Shown in pieces: positions 33,871 through 42,772 of a stretch of 64,000 nt of DNA. The stretch is from NCBI GenBank assembly GCA_963707965.1, contig CAVPRR010000007.1, forward strand, positions 868,001 to 932,000, in the 5' to 3' direction. The notes under the pieces are model-generated. The model was given only the letters and a program-made list of their open reading frames with translations. It ran no database searches and was not told the origin of the DNA. The position numbers were made by a program, and so were the translations under genes. Within the stretch, counting starts at the first letter, position 1, and each line of letters starts with the position of its first letter. The stretch comes from VRUE01 sp963707965. Its GTDB lineage: Bacteria > Actinomycetota > Thermoleophilia > Solirubrobacterales > 70-9.

Positions 33871-34962
33871 GTGCTGGTTACCGTCGTAGACGCGAGTCCC
33901 CTGCGCAGCCTGAGTGGGGTGCGCGTAGAGCTCGAGCCGGGCGTTGTCGCGGTGATCGGTCCCAACGGCGCCGGCAAGACGAACCTCCTGGAGGCGCTCT
34001 ACTTCGGGCTCACCGGGCGGTCGTTTCGCACCGCCGACCGGCGCGACCTGATCCCGTTCGGCGCCCCGTTCGCGCGCGCCGAGGTGACCGTCCGCGATGC
34101 GAGCGGCTCGGAGCGGGTCCTGCTGGCCTCGGTCAGCCGCAGCGAGGGTCGGCGCCACCTCCTCGACGGGAATCCCGTCGATTCGCAGACGGCGGCCCGT
34201 CACCGCCCACCGGTCGCGGTCTTCTCCCCCGACCGCCTGGCCCTCGTCAAGGGCCCGCCCGCCGAGCGCCGCGCACACATCGATCGCTACGTTGCGGCCC
34301 GCTGGCCGTCGAGAGCCGGGTTGAGACAGCGCTTCGGGCAGGTTCTGGCGCAGCGCAATGCACTGCTGGCGCGCGTCGCGGGGGGATGGGGGGACGGTGG
34401 GCTGGAGGCCTGGGACGCGACGCTGGCCGAGGCGGCCGCGGCTCTGGTTGCGGCACGCAGCGCGGCAGTCGAGGAGCTGACCGGACCCTTCGCAACCGCG
34501 GCGACCGAGCTTGGGCTCGAGGGCGGCGCGGCAATCGAGTACGTCCCCCGCGCGAGCGGTTCCGCCGCGGAGATCGGCGAGGGCCTCGCCTCACGCCGCG
34601 AGGCGGACCTGAAACTTGGCCGCACCTCGTGGGGCCCGCACCTCGATGACCTGAAGATCGTCACCGCGGGGAGGTCGCTGCGGCGCTACGGCTCCCAGGG
34701 CCAGCAGCGCGCCGCCCTGCTGGCCCTGCTCTTCGCCGAGCGGGAGGCCCTCCTGGAGGCGCACCGGGTCGCTCCCCTGCTGCTTCTCGACGATGTGATG
34801 AGCGAGCTCGACCCGGAGCGTCGCGGGCGCCTTGTCGAGCGGCTCGAGGGCGGCGGGCAGGCGCTGATCACCGCCGCGGCCGAGGAGTCGGTCCCGCGGC
34901 GCGCCCTGAAGCATCCGGTCTGGATGGCGGCAAGCTCGGTTCACCACGCTGCGGCGGCATGA
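33871..34962 (+). CDS. recF: DNA replication and repair protein RecF
   Basis: RecF is an SMC-like ATPase that loads RecA at gaps. Walker A GPNGAGKTNLLEALY is at about residues 30-44, a conserved FSPDRLALVKGPPAERR lies in the middle, the signature-like GSQGQQRAALLALLFAE is near 268-284, and Walker B is LLLDDVMSELD. The GTG start is 7 bases after dnaN. The C-terminus overlaps dciA by 4 bases. Confidence 0.95.
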   Translation: MLVTVVDASPLRSLSGVRVELEPGVVAVIGPNGAGKTNLLEALYFGLTGRSFRTADRRDLIPFGAPFARAEVTVRDASGSERVLLASVSRSEGRRHLLDGNPVDSQTAARHRPPVAVFSPDRLALVKGPPAERRAHIDRYVAARWPSRAGLRQRFGQVLAQRNALLARVAGGWGDGGLEAWDATLAEAAAALVAARSAAVEELTGPFATAATELGLEGGAAIEYVPRASGSAAEIGEGLASRREADLKLGRTSWGPHLDDLKIVTAGRSLRRYGSQGQQRAALLALLFAEREALLEAHRVAPLLLLDDVMSELDPERRGRLVERLEGGGQALITAAAEESVPRRALKHPVWMAASSVHHAAAA

Positions 34963-35264
34963 CACACAGGCGAGCTCCACGACCGGCGGGCCCAGCCTTT
35001 CGCGCGGCACTCGAGCGAGCTGCGCCAAAGACACCCCTGGCCGCGGTGCAGGGGGTGTGGGCGGCGGCCGTCGGCGAGCGTATTGCGGCGAAGGCGCAGC
35101 CCGTCTCCGAACGGGAGGGCGCCGTGATCGTAAGCTGCTCGGACTCCGTTTGGGCGCAGGAGCTCGACCTCATGCAGGAGCAGTTGGTGGCCCGTCTGCG
35201 CGAGCAATTGGGCGAGCGGGCCCCAGACAGTTTGCGCTTTCGTGCGAAAGACGGGCGAGAGTAG
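34959..35264 (+). CDS. DciA-like (DUF721) protein
   Basis: The 101 residues match the DUF721/DciA fold (VQGVWAAAVGERIAAKAQPVSEREGAVIVSCSDSVWAQELDLM). DciA proteins act as loaders of the replicative helicase in bacteria without DnaC, and in actinobacteria the gene sits between recF and gyrB, as here. The ATG overlaps the recF stop. The protein is short, lacking the long basic N-terminal extension of some homologues. Confidence 0.88.
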   Translation: MTHRRAPRPAGPAFRAALERAAPKTPLAAVQGVWAAAVGERIAAKAQPVSEREGAVIVSCSDSVWAQELDLMQEQLVARLREQLGERAPDSLRFRAKDGRE

Positions 35265-35418
35265 GGCACTTTTCGTGATTTGCAGGGATTTTGTGACAGT
35301 TGGGCAGTCGTTCGGAGGGGCCGAGATGGTATCCTTATGTCAACTTGGATTCTGCCCCGACCCGGTGCGGCAAGGCTGTCAAGGGTTGGGGTTTTTTATG
35401 AGATCGGAAAGGAGCTAG

Positions 35419-37851
35419 TTGCCTAAGACGAGCAAGACCGCTGGTGGGGGAAAGGGTGCCCCCGACTCATACGGCGCAAAGGACATCACGGTCCTGGAGG
35501 GCTTGGAAGCGGTTCGCAAGCGGCCCGGCATGTACATCGGCTCGACCGGTCCGCGCGGCCTTCACCACCTCGTCTACGAGGTGGTTGACAACTCCGTCGA
35601 CGAGGCGCTTGCGGGTCACTGCAGCAGCGTCCGCGTGGTGCTGCACCCCGATGACAGCTGCACGGTCACCGACGACGGCCGCGGCATCCCTGTCGAAGAA
35701 CTCAAGAAGGAGAAGCGCCCGGCTGCCGAGGTCGTGCTGACGACCCTGCACGCCGGCGGCAAGTTCGGCGATGGAGGCGGCTACAAAGTCTCCGGAGGCC
35801 TGCACGGAGTGGGCGTCTCGGTGGTGAATGCGCTGTCGGAGCGGCTGCACCTGGAGGTGAGTCGGGATGGCCACGTCTGGAGCCAGGACTACGAGCGCGG
35901 CAAGCCGCAGGGCCCGCTGACCGAGGGTGCCGCGGCGACATCGACCGGCACGACCCTGACCTTCCAGCCGGACCCCGAGATCTTCGACGAGCTCGAGTTC
36001 GACTTCCAGACCCTGGCCGAGCGCCTGCGCGAGACCGCCTTCCTGACGCGCAGCCTGAAGATCGAGCTGGTCGACGAGCGCGGCCAGACCAACAGCGTCA
36101 CATTCCAGTACGAGGGCGGGATCGAGGACTTCGTCCTCTATCTCAACGAGAACAAGGACACGCTGCACCGCAAGACGATCTTCTTCGAGGGCGAGGAACA
36201 GGAGGAGGGCCAGGTCGAGGTGGCGATGCAGTGGAACACGTCCTACCAGGAGTCGATCTTCAGCTTCGCCAACAACATCAACACCCATGAGGGAGGCTCG
36301 CACCTGTCCGGTTTCCGCGCCGCCCTGACCCGCACCCTCAATGCCTATGCGCGCAGCAAAGGCCTGCTGAAGGAGAAGGACGGCAACCTCAGCGGCGAGG
36401 ACGTTCGCGAGGGACTCACCGCGGTGATCTCGGTGAAGCTGCACGACCCGCAGTTCGAGGGGCAGACCAAGACCAAACTCGGCAACCCGTCGGTGCGCGG
36501 CCTGGTGGAGGAGACGGTCAATCGCAAGCTCGCCGAGTTCCTCGAGGAGAACCCGGGTGACGCGCGGCGCATCATCACCAAGGCAATCGACGCCTCCCGT
36601 GCCCGCGACGCGGCGCGCAAAGCGCGCGACCTGACGCGCCGCAAGTCGGCGCTGGAGAACTCGACCCTGCCCGGCAAGCTCGCCGACTGCACGGTCAAGG
36701 ACCCGCGCGACGCGGAGCTGTTCGTGGTCGAGGGCGACTCGGCCGGCGGCTCGGCGAAGCAGGCCCGCGACCGCTCGACCCAGGCGGTGCTGCCGCTGCG
36801 AGGCAAGATCATCAACGTCGAGAAGAGCCGCATCGACAAGGTGCTGGCAAACAACGAGATTCAGGCCCTGATCACGGCGATCGGCACCGGCGTCCACGAC
36901 GAGTTCGACATCGAGGAGGCCCGCTACCACAAAATCTGTCTGGCGACGGACGCCGACGTGGATGGGGCGCACATCCGGACGCTGGTGCTGACCTTTCTAT
37001 ACCGGCAGATGCCGGAGCTGATCGACGCCGGCTACGTGTACATCGCCAAACCGCCGCTCTACCGCGTCAAGCAGGGCAACCAGGAGACCTACCTGGAGCG
37101 CGAGTCCGAACTGGAGGAGCTGCTGCTGCGCGACAGGCTCGAGGAGATCGAGGTCGCCGACGCAAGCGGCAAGGCGAAGAAGCTGAGCAAGAGCCGCTGG
37201 CAGAGCTACACGCGCCGGGCCAAAGAGTACGAGGGCTGGGGATCCTCGCTGCAGGCGGAGTTCGGACACCAGACGGTGCGCTTTCTCGAGGAGTCGAGCC
37301 TGCTCGACGAAGAGGTTTCCACCCTGGCCGGTGCCCGCAAGGTGCTGAGCGGCGAGGCTGCAGAGGGCGAGCCGTTCGACACCGAGATCGTCGAGTACTC
37401 CGACGCGGGGCTGGCGGTCAAGGCGATTGAACGCAAGAGCGGCCTCGCGCGCACCCACCGCCTCCCGCGCGAGCTGTTCGAGCATTACGACTACCGCCGG
37501 TTCGCAGAGGTGCACGCGGCGCTGCTGAAGCAGGTCGGCCGGCCGCCCTTCGAGGTCCGGTACTCCGGGCGGACCGCCGAGGCGCTCTCCTTCCAGACCC
37601 TGCGCGGCGCCGTGCTGGAGCTGGCCCGACACGGTGTGCAGCTGACGCGCTTCAAGGGGCTGGGTGAGATGAACGCCGACCAGTTGCGCGAGACGACGAT
37701 GGACCCGGCCACCCGCACCCTGGCGCGCGTCACCCTCGACGACGCCACCGCCGCCGATCAGATCTTCTCGATGCTGATGGGCGACCAGGTCGGGCCGCGC
37801 CGCAACTTCATCGAGAGCCACGCCAAGGAGGTGAGATTCCTCGATGTGTGA
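35419..37851 (+). CDS. gyrB: DNA gyrase subunit B
   Basis: GyrB provides the ATPase and TOPRIM parts of gyrase. The TTG start at 35419 is preceded by AAAGGAG. Visible blocks: GLEAVRKRPGMYIGST, EVVDNSVDEALAG, DDGRGIP, the ATP-lid GGKFGDGGGYKVSGGLHGVG, TOPRIM EGDSAGGSAK and TDADVDGAHIRTL, and the C-terminal FKGLGEMNADQL. At 810 residues it carries an insertion of about 150-170 residues between LYRVKQGN and RFKGLGEMN, as in E. coli GyrB and unlike shorter actinobacterial ones. The 154-base gap before it shows no gene; a T-tract (TTGGGGTTTTTTATG) is near 35386-35400. Confidence 0.95.
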   Translation: MPKTSKTAGGGKGAPDSYGAKDITVLEGLEAVRKRPGMYIGSTGPRGLHHLVYEVVDNSVDEALAGHCSSVRVVLHPDDSCTVTDDGRGIPVEELKKEKRPAAEVVLTTLHAGGKFGDGGGYKVSGGLHGVGVSVVNALSERLHLEVSRDGHVWSQDYERGKPQGPLTEGAAATSTGTTLTFQPDPEIFDELEFDFQTLAERLRETAFLTRSLKIELVDERGQTNSVTFQYEGGIEDFVLYLNENKDTLHRKTIFFEGEEQEEGQVEVAMQWNTSYQESIFSFANNINTHEGGSHLSGFRAALTRTLNAYARSKGLLKEKDGNLSGEDVREGLTAVISVKLHDPQFEGQTKTKLGNPSVRGLVEETVNRKLAEFLEENPGDARRIITKAIDASRARDAARKARDLTRRKSALENSTLPGKLADCTVKDPRDAELFVVEGDSAGGSAKQARDRSTQAVLPLRGKIINVEKSRIDKVLANNEIQALITAIGTGVHDEFDIEEARYHKICLATDADVDGAHIRTLVLTFLYRQMPELIDAGYVYIAKPPLYRVKQGNQETYLERESELEELLLRDRLEEIEVADASGKAKKLSKSRWQSYTRRAKEYEGWGSSLQAEFGHQTVRFLEESSLLDEEVSTLAGARKVLSGEAAEGEPFDTEIVEYSDAGLAVKAIERKSGLARTHRLPRELFEHYDYRRFAEVHAALLKQVGRPPFEVRYSGRTAEALSFQTLRGAVLELARHGVQLTRFKGLGEMNADQLRETTMDPATRTLARVTLDDATAADQIFSMLMGDQVGPRRNFIESHAKEVRFLDV

Positions 37852-37863
37852 GGTGGGGGTCTG

Positions 37864-40800
37864 ATGGCGCTCGAGGCGTTGACCGGGCGGATCGAGGAGC
37901 GCGAGCTCGAGAAGGAGATGCGCTCGTCGTATCTCGACTACGCGATGAGCGTGATCGTCGGCCGCGCCCTGCCGGATGTGCGCGACGGGCTCAAGCCGGT
38001 CCACCGGCGGGTGCTCTACGCGATGCACGACATCGGCCTGCAGCCGACCCGCGCCTACCGCAAGTGCGCCTTCATCGTCGGCGAGGTGATGGGCAAGTAC
38101 CACCCGCACGGCGACTCGGCGATCTACGACACCCTGGTGCGGATGGCGCAGGACTTCTCGCTGCGCTACATGCTGGTCGACGGCCAGGGCAACTTCGGCT
38201 CCATCGACGACGATCCGGCAGCTGCCATGAGGTACTGCGTCACCGGCGACACTCGTGTGGCCACTCCGAAGGGCACGGTGCGTATCGGCTCGCTCATCCC
38301 CGACGTCGAGCCTGAGTCCGACAACGACGCCGATTTCGAAGTGCTCGACCGGCTGGGGCGACCCGTCCATGTGTCGAAGCTCTTCCACTCCGGAGAGCAC
38401 CCGACGCTTCGCCTGCGCACCAGCCAGGGTCACGAGCTGACGGGTACCCACAACCATCCCGTCCTCTGCCTGGTCGATATGGCTGGGGTGCCACTTCTCC
38501 TCTGGAAGCTCCTCGAGGAGATGGAGCCGGGGGATCGAGTGCTCATCTCACGCACTGTCCAGGGCCAGGAAGAAGCCGCCCTGCCCCCCTCGGACGGAGA
38601 CCGGCAGCTCGCACTGCTCGCCGGTGCATTCGTGTCCGAGGGGTGGATCGGCCCCAAGCGCGCCGGTTTCAACAACGTCGACGAGGACTTCTTCGCCTCC
38701 GTGCTGGCGGCGTATGACGCGGTTGTCGGCGGTCCACGCTACGTGTCGGCGCGCCGCATCGCCTCGGGGAGCCTGCTCCATGAGATCGACGTTCAAAACC
38801 TGAGTGCCCTGCGCGAGAGTCCGCTGGCAGCGATCGTCGGCAAGGCGAGTGCGAAGCAGGTCCCTGAGTTCGTTTGGCGGTCCGGCCATGCCTTCAAGCG
38901 GGCGTTCCTGAGCTCGCTCTTCACCGGCGACGGCTCGTCCTCGCTGCTCCCACGTCGCTCGATCCAGGTGTCGTACTCGACCCACAGCGAACAGCTGGCG
39001 CACGATGTCCAGCTGCTTCTTCTCGAGAGTGGTGTGGTTTCGCGTATCTGCCGCTATGAGACGGGTGAGTTCAAGGTTGTGATCAGCAACCGCCGGGACG
39101 CCCGGCTGTTTGCCCGCAACGTCGGCTTCCTCGGCGCCAAGCAGGCGAAGCTCGAAGCCGACCTCGCGACCCTCCCCGAGGTGAGTCGCTCTCTCAGTCA
39201 CGACCACGTTCCGTATGTCGCCGACTACATCCGCTCCGGCTGCGGCTCGCGGTGGACCGAGCGCGACTGGCTCCGTCGTCACAACGTCGATCGCCTGGAA
39301 CGCTGGGAGCAGGGTGGCACGGCGATCATGGAGCGAATCGAGTCGGCGGAGGTCCGGGATGTGGTTGAGCCGCTGGTCACCGGCGATTACTTCTACGCCG
39401 AGGTCGAGTCGGTGGAGCCCGCCGGCGTCCAGGCGGTGTTCTCGGTTCGCGTTGACACCGACGACCACTCCTTTCTGACCAACGGCTTCGTCAGCCACAA
39501 CACCGAGGCGCGGCTGGGGCGGCTGGCCACCGAGCTGCTGCGCGACATCGATGCGGACACCGTCGACTTCGGGCCCAACTACGACGAATCGACCCAGGAG
39601 CCGCTGATCCTGCCGGCGCGGTTCCCGAACCTGCTGGTCAACGGGGCGTCGGGGATCGCAGTGGGGATGGCGACCAACATCCCGCCCCACAACCTGCGCG
39701 AGGTCGCGGGCGCCGTGAACGCCCACATCGACGATCCCGAGATCGACCTGGCGGGGTTGATGGAACACGTCAAGGGGCCCGACTTCCCGGGTGGCGGGAT
39801 CATGAGCCTGGAGGGGATCCGCGACGCCTACGCCTCCGGGCGCGGCACGGTCAAGGTTCGCGCTCGCGCCCACGTCGAGCCGTTGAAGGGCGGCAAGGAC
39901 GCGATCGTCGTCACCGAGCTGCCCTTCATGGTCAAGAAGGGCGGCGACAACGGGCTGGTCTCGAAGATCGCCGACCTGGTCCGCGAAAAGAAGCTGGAGG
40001 GGATCTCCGACCTGCGCGACGAGTCCGACCGTTCGGGGATGCGCTTGGTGATCGAGCTGAAGCGCGGCGGCCAGCCGGCCAAGGTGGTGCTCAACAACCT
40101 CCACAAGAAAACCCAGATGCAGACCAGCTTCGGCATCAACATGGTGGCGCTGGTCGACGGGGTGCCGCGTACGCTGAGCCTGCGGGAGCTGGTCAAGTAC
40201 TACGTCGACCATCAGCGCGAGGTGGTCACCAGGCGCACCCAGTACGAACTGCGCCGCGCGGAGGCCCGCGCGCACATCCTCGAGGGACTGCTGATCGCGC
40301 TCGACAACCTCGACGCGGTGATCAAGCTGATCCGCGCCTCCGCCGATCCTGACACGGCGCGAGAGGGCCTGATCGCGAAGTTCGAGCTGACGCGCGAGCA
40401 GGCGCAGGCGATCCTCGACATGCGCCTCCAGCGGCTCACCGCTCTGGAGGCGGACAAGGTCAGGGCAGAGCACGCCGACCTGCTCGAGCGGATCGGCGAG
40501 CTGCGCACCATCCTCGGCGACGAGGCGAGGGTCCTCGGCATCGTCAAGGAGGAGCTTGCTGAGATCGTCGGGTCCTACGGCGACGAGCGGCGCACCGAAA
40601 TCGCCCACTTCGAGGGAGACGTCGGGATCGAGGACATGATCGCCGACCAGCAGATGGTGATCTCGCTGACCGCATCCGGCTACGTGAAGCGGCTGCCGCT
40701 GGCGACCTACCGCCAGCAGCACCGCGGCGGGGTGGGGGTGATGGGGATGAACCTGAAAGAGGACGACTACATCGCCCACCTCCACATCTGCTCGACCCAC

Positions 40801-41637
40801 GACTACCTGCTCTTCTTCACCAACCGGGGAAAGGTCTACCGGCTGAAGGTCTACGAGCTGCCGGAGGGCTCGCGGACCGCGAAAGGCAGCTCCCTGGTCA
40901 ACCTGCTCCCCCTGCGCGAGGGAGAGAAGGTGATGGCGGTGATTCCGACCCGTGACTTCACGGAGAACCGCTACCTCGCCTTCGCGACCGCCAAGGGCAT
41001 GATCAAGAAGACCGAGTTCCTCGCCTATAACACGCCGATCCGCGCCGACGGGATCATCGCGATCAAGGTCCGCGACGGCGACGAGCTGGTGCAGGTGCGG
41101 CTGACCTCGGGGAACGACGACCTGCTGATGGTCTCCAAGTCCGGGCACGCGTCGCGCTTCTCGGAGAAGGCGGTGCGGGCAATGGGCCGGGACACCTCGG
41201 GCGTCAAAGGGATGAACGTCTCCTCGAAGGTGAACGGGAAGCAGAACCGGGTGCTCGCCATGGACGTCGCCCGGGACGACACCGAGCTCTTCGTCGTCAC
41301 CGAGAACGGCTACGGCAAGCGGACCACGATCGCCGAGTACCCGGTCAAGGGCAGGGGCACGAAAGGGGTGCTGACGGCGAAGCTGACGGCGAAGAAGGGT
41401 GGCCTGGCCGGCGCCCTGATCGTTCGCGAGCACCAGGACCTGCTCTTCATCTCCCACCAGGGAATGGTGCAGCGAACCTCTGCAAAGGGCATCTCGCTCA
41501 TGGGCCGACCCACCCAGGGAGTGAGGGTGATGAACATCAAGGACGACGACCGGGTCAGCGCCGTCGCCCTCGTGGTCGAGTCGAGTGAGGACACCCCGGT
41601 CGAGGATGCGCCTCAGCAGGCCACGCTGACCGAGTGA
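37864..41637 (+). CDS. gyrA: DNA gyrase subunit A with an in-frame intein
   Basis: GyrA breaks and rejoins DNA in gyrase. The precursor is 1,257 residues; removing the intein leaves about 835, a normal GyrA. The N-extein holds SSYLDYAMSVIVGRALPDVRDG and the catalytic Tyr124 in AAMRY. The C-extein resumes with TEARLGRLATELL. The C-terminal domain has the six-bladed pinwheel with the GyrA-box QHRGGVG. The ATG follows gyrB by 12 bases, so the two are an operon. Confidence 0.97.
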   Translation: MALEALTGRIEERELEKEMRSSYLDYAMSVIVGRALPDVRDGLKPVHRRVLYAMHDIGLQPTRAYRKCAFIVGEVMGKYHPHGDSAIYDTLVRMAQDFSLRYMLVDGQGNFGSIDDDPAAAMRYCVTGDTRVATPKGTVRIGSLIPDVEPESDNDADFEVLDRLGRPVHVSKLFHSGEHPTLRLRTSQGHELTGTHNHPVLCLVDMAGVPLLLWKLLEEMEPGDRVLISRTVQGQEEAALPPSDGDRQLALLAGAFVSEGWIGPKRAGFNNVDEDFFASVLAAYDAVVGGPRYVSARRIASGSLLHEIDVQNLSALRESPLAAIVGKASAKQVPEFVWRSGHAFKRAFLSSLFTGDGSSSLLPRRSIQVSYSTHSEQLAHDVQLLLLESGVVSRICRYETGEFKVVISNRRDARLFARNVGFLGAKQAKLEADLATLPEVSRSLSHDHVPYVADYIRSGCGSRWTERDWLRRHNVDRLERWEQGGTAIMERIESAEVRDVVEPLVTGDYFYAEVESVEPAGVQAVFSVRVDTDDHSFLTNGFVSHNTEARLGRLATELLRDIDADTVDFGPNYDESTQEPLILPARFPNLLVNGASGIAVGMATNIPPHNLREVAGAVNAHIDDPEIDLAGLMEHVKGPDFPGGGIMSLEGIRDAYASGRGTVKVRARAHVEPLKGGKDAIVVTELPFMVKKGGDNGLVSKIADLVREKKLEGISDLRDESDRSGMRLVIELKRGGQPAKVVLNNLHKKTQMQTSFGINMVALVDGVPRTLSLRELVKYYVDHQREVVTRRTQYELRRAEARAHILEGLLIALDNLDAVIKLIRASADPDTAREGLIAKFELTREQAQAILDMRLQRLTALEADKVRAEHADLLERIGELRTILGDEARVLGIVKEELAEIVGSYGDERRTEIAHFEGDVGIEDMIADQQMVISLTASGYVKRLPLATYRQQHRGGVGVMGMNLKEDDYIAHLHICSTHDYLLFFTNRGKVYRLKVYELPEGSRTAKGSSLVNLLPLREGEKVMAVIPTRDFTENRYLAFATAKGMIKKTEFLAYNTPIRADGIIAIKVRDGDELVQVRLTSGNDDLLMVSKSGHASRFSEKAVRAMGRDTSGVKGMNVSSKVNGKQNRVLAMDVARDDTELFVVTENGYGKRTTIAEYPVKGRGTKGVLTAKLTAKKGGLAGALIVREHQDLLFISHQGMVQRTSAKGISLMGRPTQGVRVMNIKDDDRVSAVALVVESSEDTPVEDAPQQATLTE
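38236..39501 (+). mobile_element. GyrA intein with LAGLIDADG homing endonuclease
   Basis: The 422-residue intein starts with Cys125 (CVTGDTRVATPKGTV) directly after catalytic Tyr124 and ends with SHN before Thr of TEARL. Splicing motifs present: N-terminal Cys, block B THNHP, and block G VSHN with the penultimate His and terminal Asn. The endonuclease core has two LAGLIDADG-type helices, LALLAGAFVSEGWIG and AFLSSLFTGDGSS, with acidic residues kept, so it may still be active. The insertion site equals that of known mycobacterial GyrA inteins. Confidence 0.95.
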
Positions 41638-41838
41638 GCGCCGCGGCGCGTCTCCCGCCCCGGCGCCGACCCACCCGTCCCCCCGACTGACCCCGCCCCG
41701 CCCCCCTGTCCCGACCCGGCTCACCCGCTCTGAGTACCTGTCCGCCGGTCCCGACTCACCCGCTCTGAGCTACCTGTCCGCCGGTCCAAGAGACGCCTCA
41801 CCCGATGCCTTCCCGCCGCCCGGCGCTTTTCCAACCGC

Positions 41839-42082
41839 GTTCGCTCTTACTGGCGCTCAGCGCGAGTAAAGACGAACGCACCCGGGATGGAAGGAGTCAA
41901 ACGACCGCAGGAGGGCAACCGTTCGCTGTTCCTGGCGCTCAGCGCGAGTAAAGACGAACGCACCCCGGATGGAAGGAGTCAAACGACCGCAGGAGGGCAA
42001 CCGTTCGCTGTTCCTGGCGCTCAGCGCGAGTAAAGACGAACGCACCCGGGATGGAAGGAGTCAAACGACCGCAGGAGGGCAC
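41839..42082. repeat. 82-bp tandem hairpin repeat, locus 2 (three copies)
   Basis: Copies begin at 41839, 41921 and 42003, each with the core GTTCGCTCTTACTGGCGCTC...GACGAAC (or GTTCGCTGTTCCTGG) and the conserved linker containing GGAAGGAGTCAAACGACCGC. The third is truncated beyond the linker. Orientation is opposite to locus 1. It sits between the convergent gyrA and HNH genes. The 456-base gap 41638-42093 also holds a repeated GACCCGGCTCACCCGCTCTG-like pair near 41715-41790 and no gene. Confidence 0.92.
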
Positions 42083-42093
42083 GACCGCAGGAG

Positions 42094-42600
42094 TCAGGCC
42101 GCGGCCGGGAGGTATTGCTGCCAGGCGGGGGGGATGCTCGGCGTCGAGACCTGGATGAAGACCGTGGGCCCGGGGGGCTTCGGAAGCCTTCGTGGGTGCA
42201 TCTGGATCTCGCGGGGGAGGCGGTTGCCCTTGCGGCGGTTGCAGCTGGCGCAGGCGGCAACGATGTTCTCCCAGACCGATTTCCCGCCCCTGCTGCGCGG
42301 GATCACGTGGTCGACGGTCAGGCTGGACTTGCGGGAGCCGCAGTACTGGCAGGTCCAGGCGTCGCGCGCGAGCACCGCCCGGCGCGTGATCTTGCGCCGG
42401 TGAGCCTCGCGCGGGACGCGCACGTAGCTGACCAAACGGATCACGTCGGGCCGCTTCATCGTCATCCGCTCGGAGTGCAGCTCCCCGTCGCGGCGCTCCA
42501 GCAGCTCGGCCTTCTCCTTCAGCAACAGGACAGCAGCGCGCCTCAACGTGCAGACGTTGATCGGCTCATACGTCGCGTTGAGTACGAGTACTCGTGCCAT
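42094..42600 (-). CDS. HNH endonuclease
   Basis: The 168-residue protein has an HNH domain with zinc-binding CQYC and ACASCN pairs and the catalytic TVDHVIPRSRGGKSVWENIVAAC segment. The N-terminal 60 residues (MARVLVLNATYEPINVCTLR and on) are typical of a widespread actinobacterial HNH family of unknown cellular role. It is not near phage genes here. The ATG ending at 42600 is the start. Confidence 0.9.
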   Translation of the reverse strand: MARVLVLNATYEPINVCTLRRAAVLLLKEKAELLERRDGELHSERMTMKRPDVIRLVSYVRVPREAHRRKITRRAVLARDAWTCQYCGSRKSSLTVDHVIPRSRGGKSVWENIVAACASCNRRKGNRLPREIQMHPRRLPKPPGPTVFIQVSTPSIPPAWQQYLPAAA

Positions 42601-42680
42601 ATTGGCCCGGAATTCTACGCACGCCCGCGGGTGGGTCCGCGAGGCGCCCCCACCCCCACCTCTTGAGCCGCCCGGGTCCT

Positions 42681-42772
42681 GGCCTTTCAGCCCACGGGCT
42701 CTTGGCCCTTCAGCCGCCCGGCTCTTGGCCCTTCAGCCGACGGGCCCTTGGCCCTTCAGCCGACTGGGTAGG
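42681..42772. repeat. Four 23-bp tandem repeats running over the pheA stop codon
   Basis: GGCCCTTCAGCC-type units start at 42681, 42704, 42727 and 42750. On the minus strand the last is the end of pheA (GTCGGCTGA) and the others repeat that stop-codon region downstream, each again containing GGCTGA. The unit is not a multiple of three. Confidence 0.85.

Noticed and set aside
35290..35335. A sigma-70-type promoter before gyrB
   Set aside because: TTGTGACA and TATCCT are present but their spacing is about 30 bases, too long for a standard promoter.
38548..41724. Open frame of about 1,058 codons opposite gyrA
   Set aside because: It mirrors gyrA, is rich in Asp/Val/His/Leu, and has no family similarity visible. 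An antisense shadow.
41839..42082. Short protein-coding genes in the 82-bp repeats
   Set aside because: Frames of about 60 codons are open in the repeats because the unit lacks stops in one frame, but the same peptide simply repeats and has no ribosome-binding site pattern independent of the repeat.
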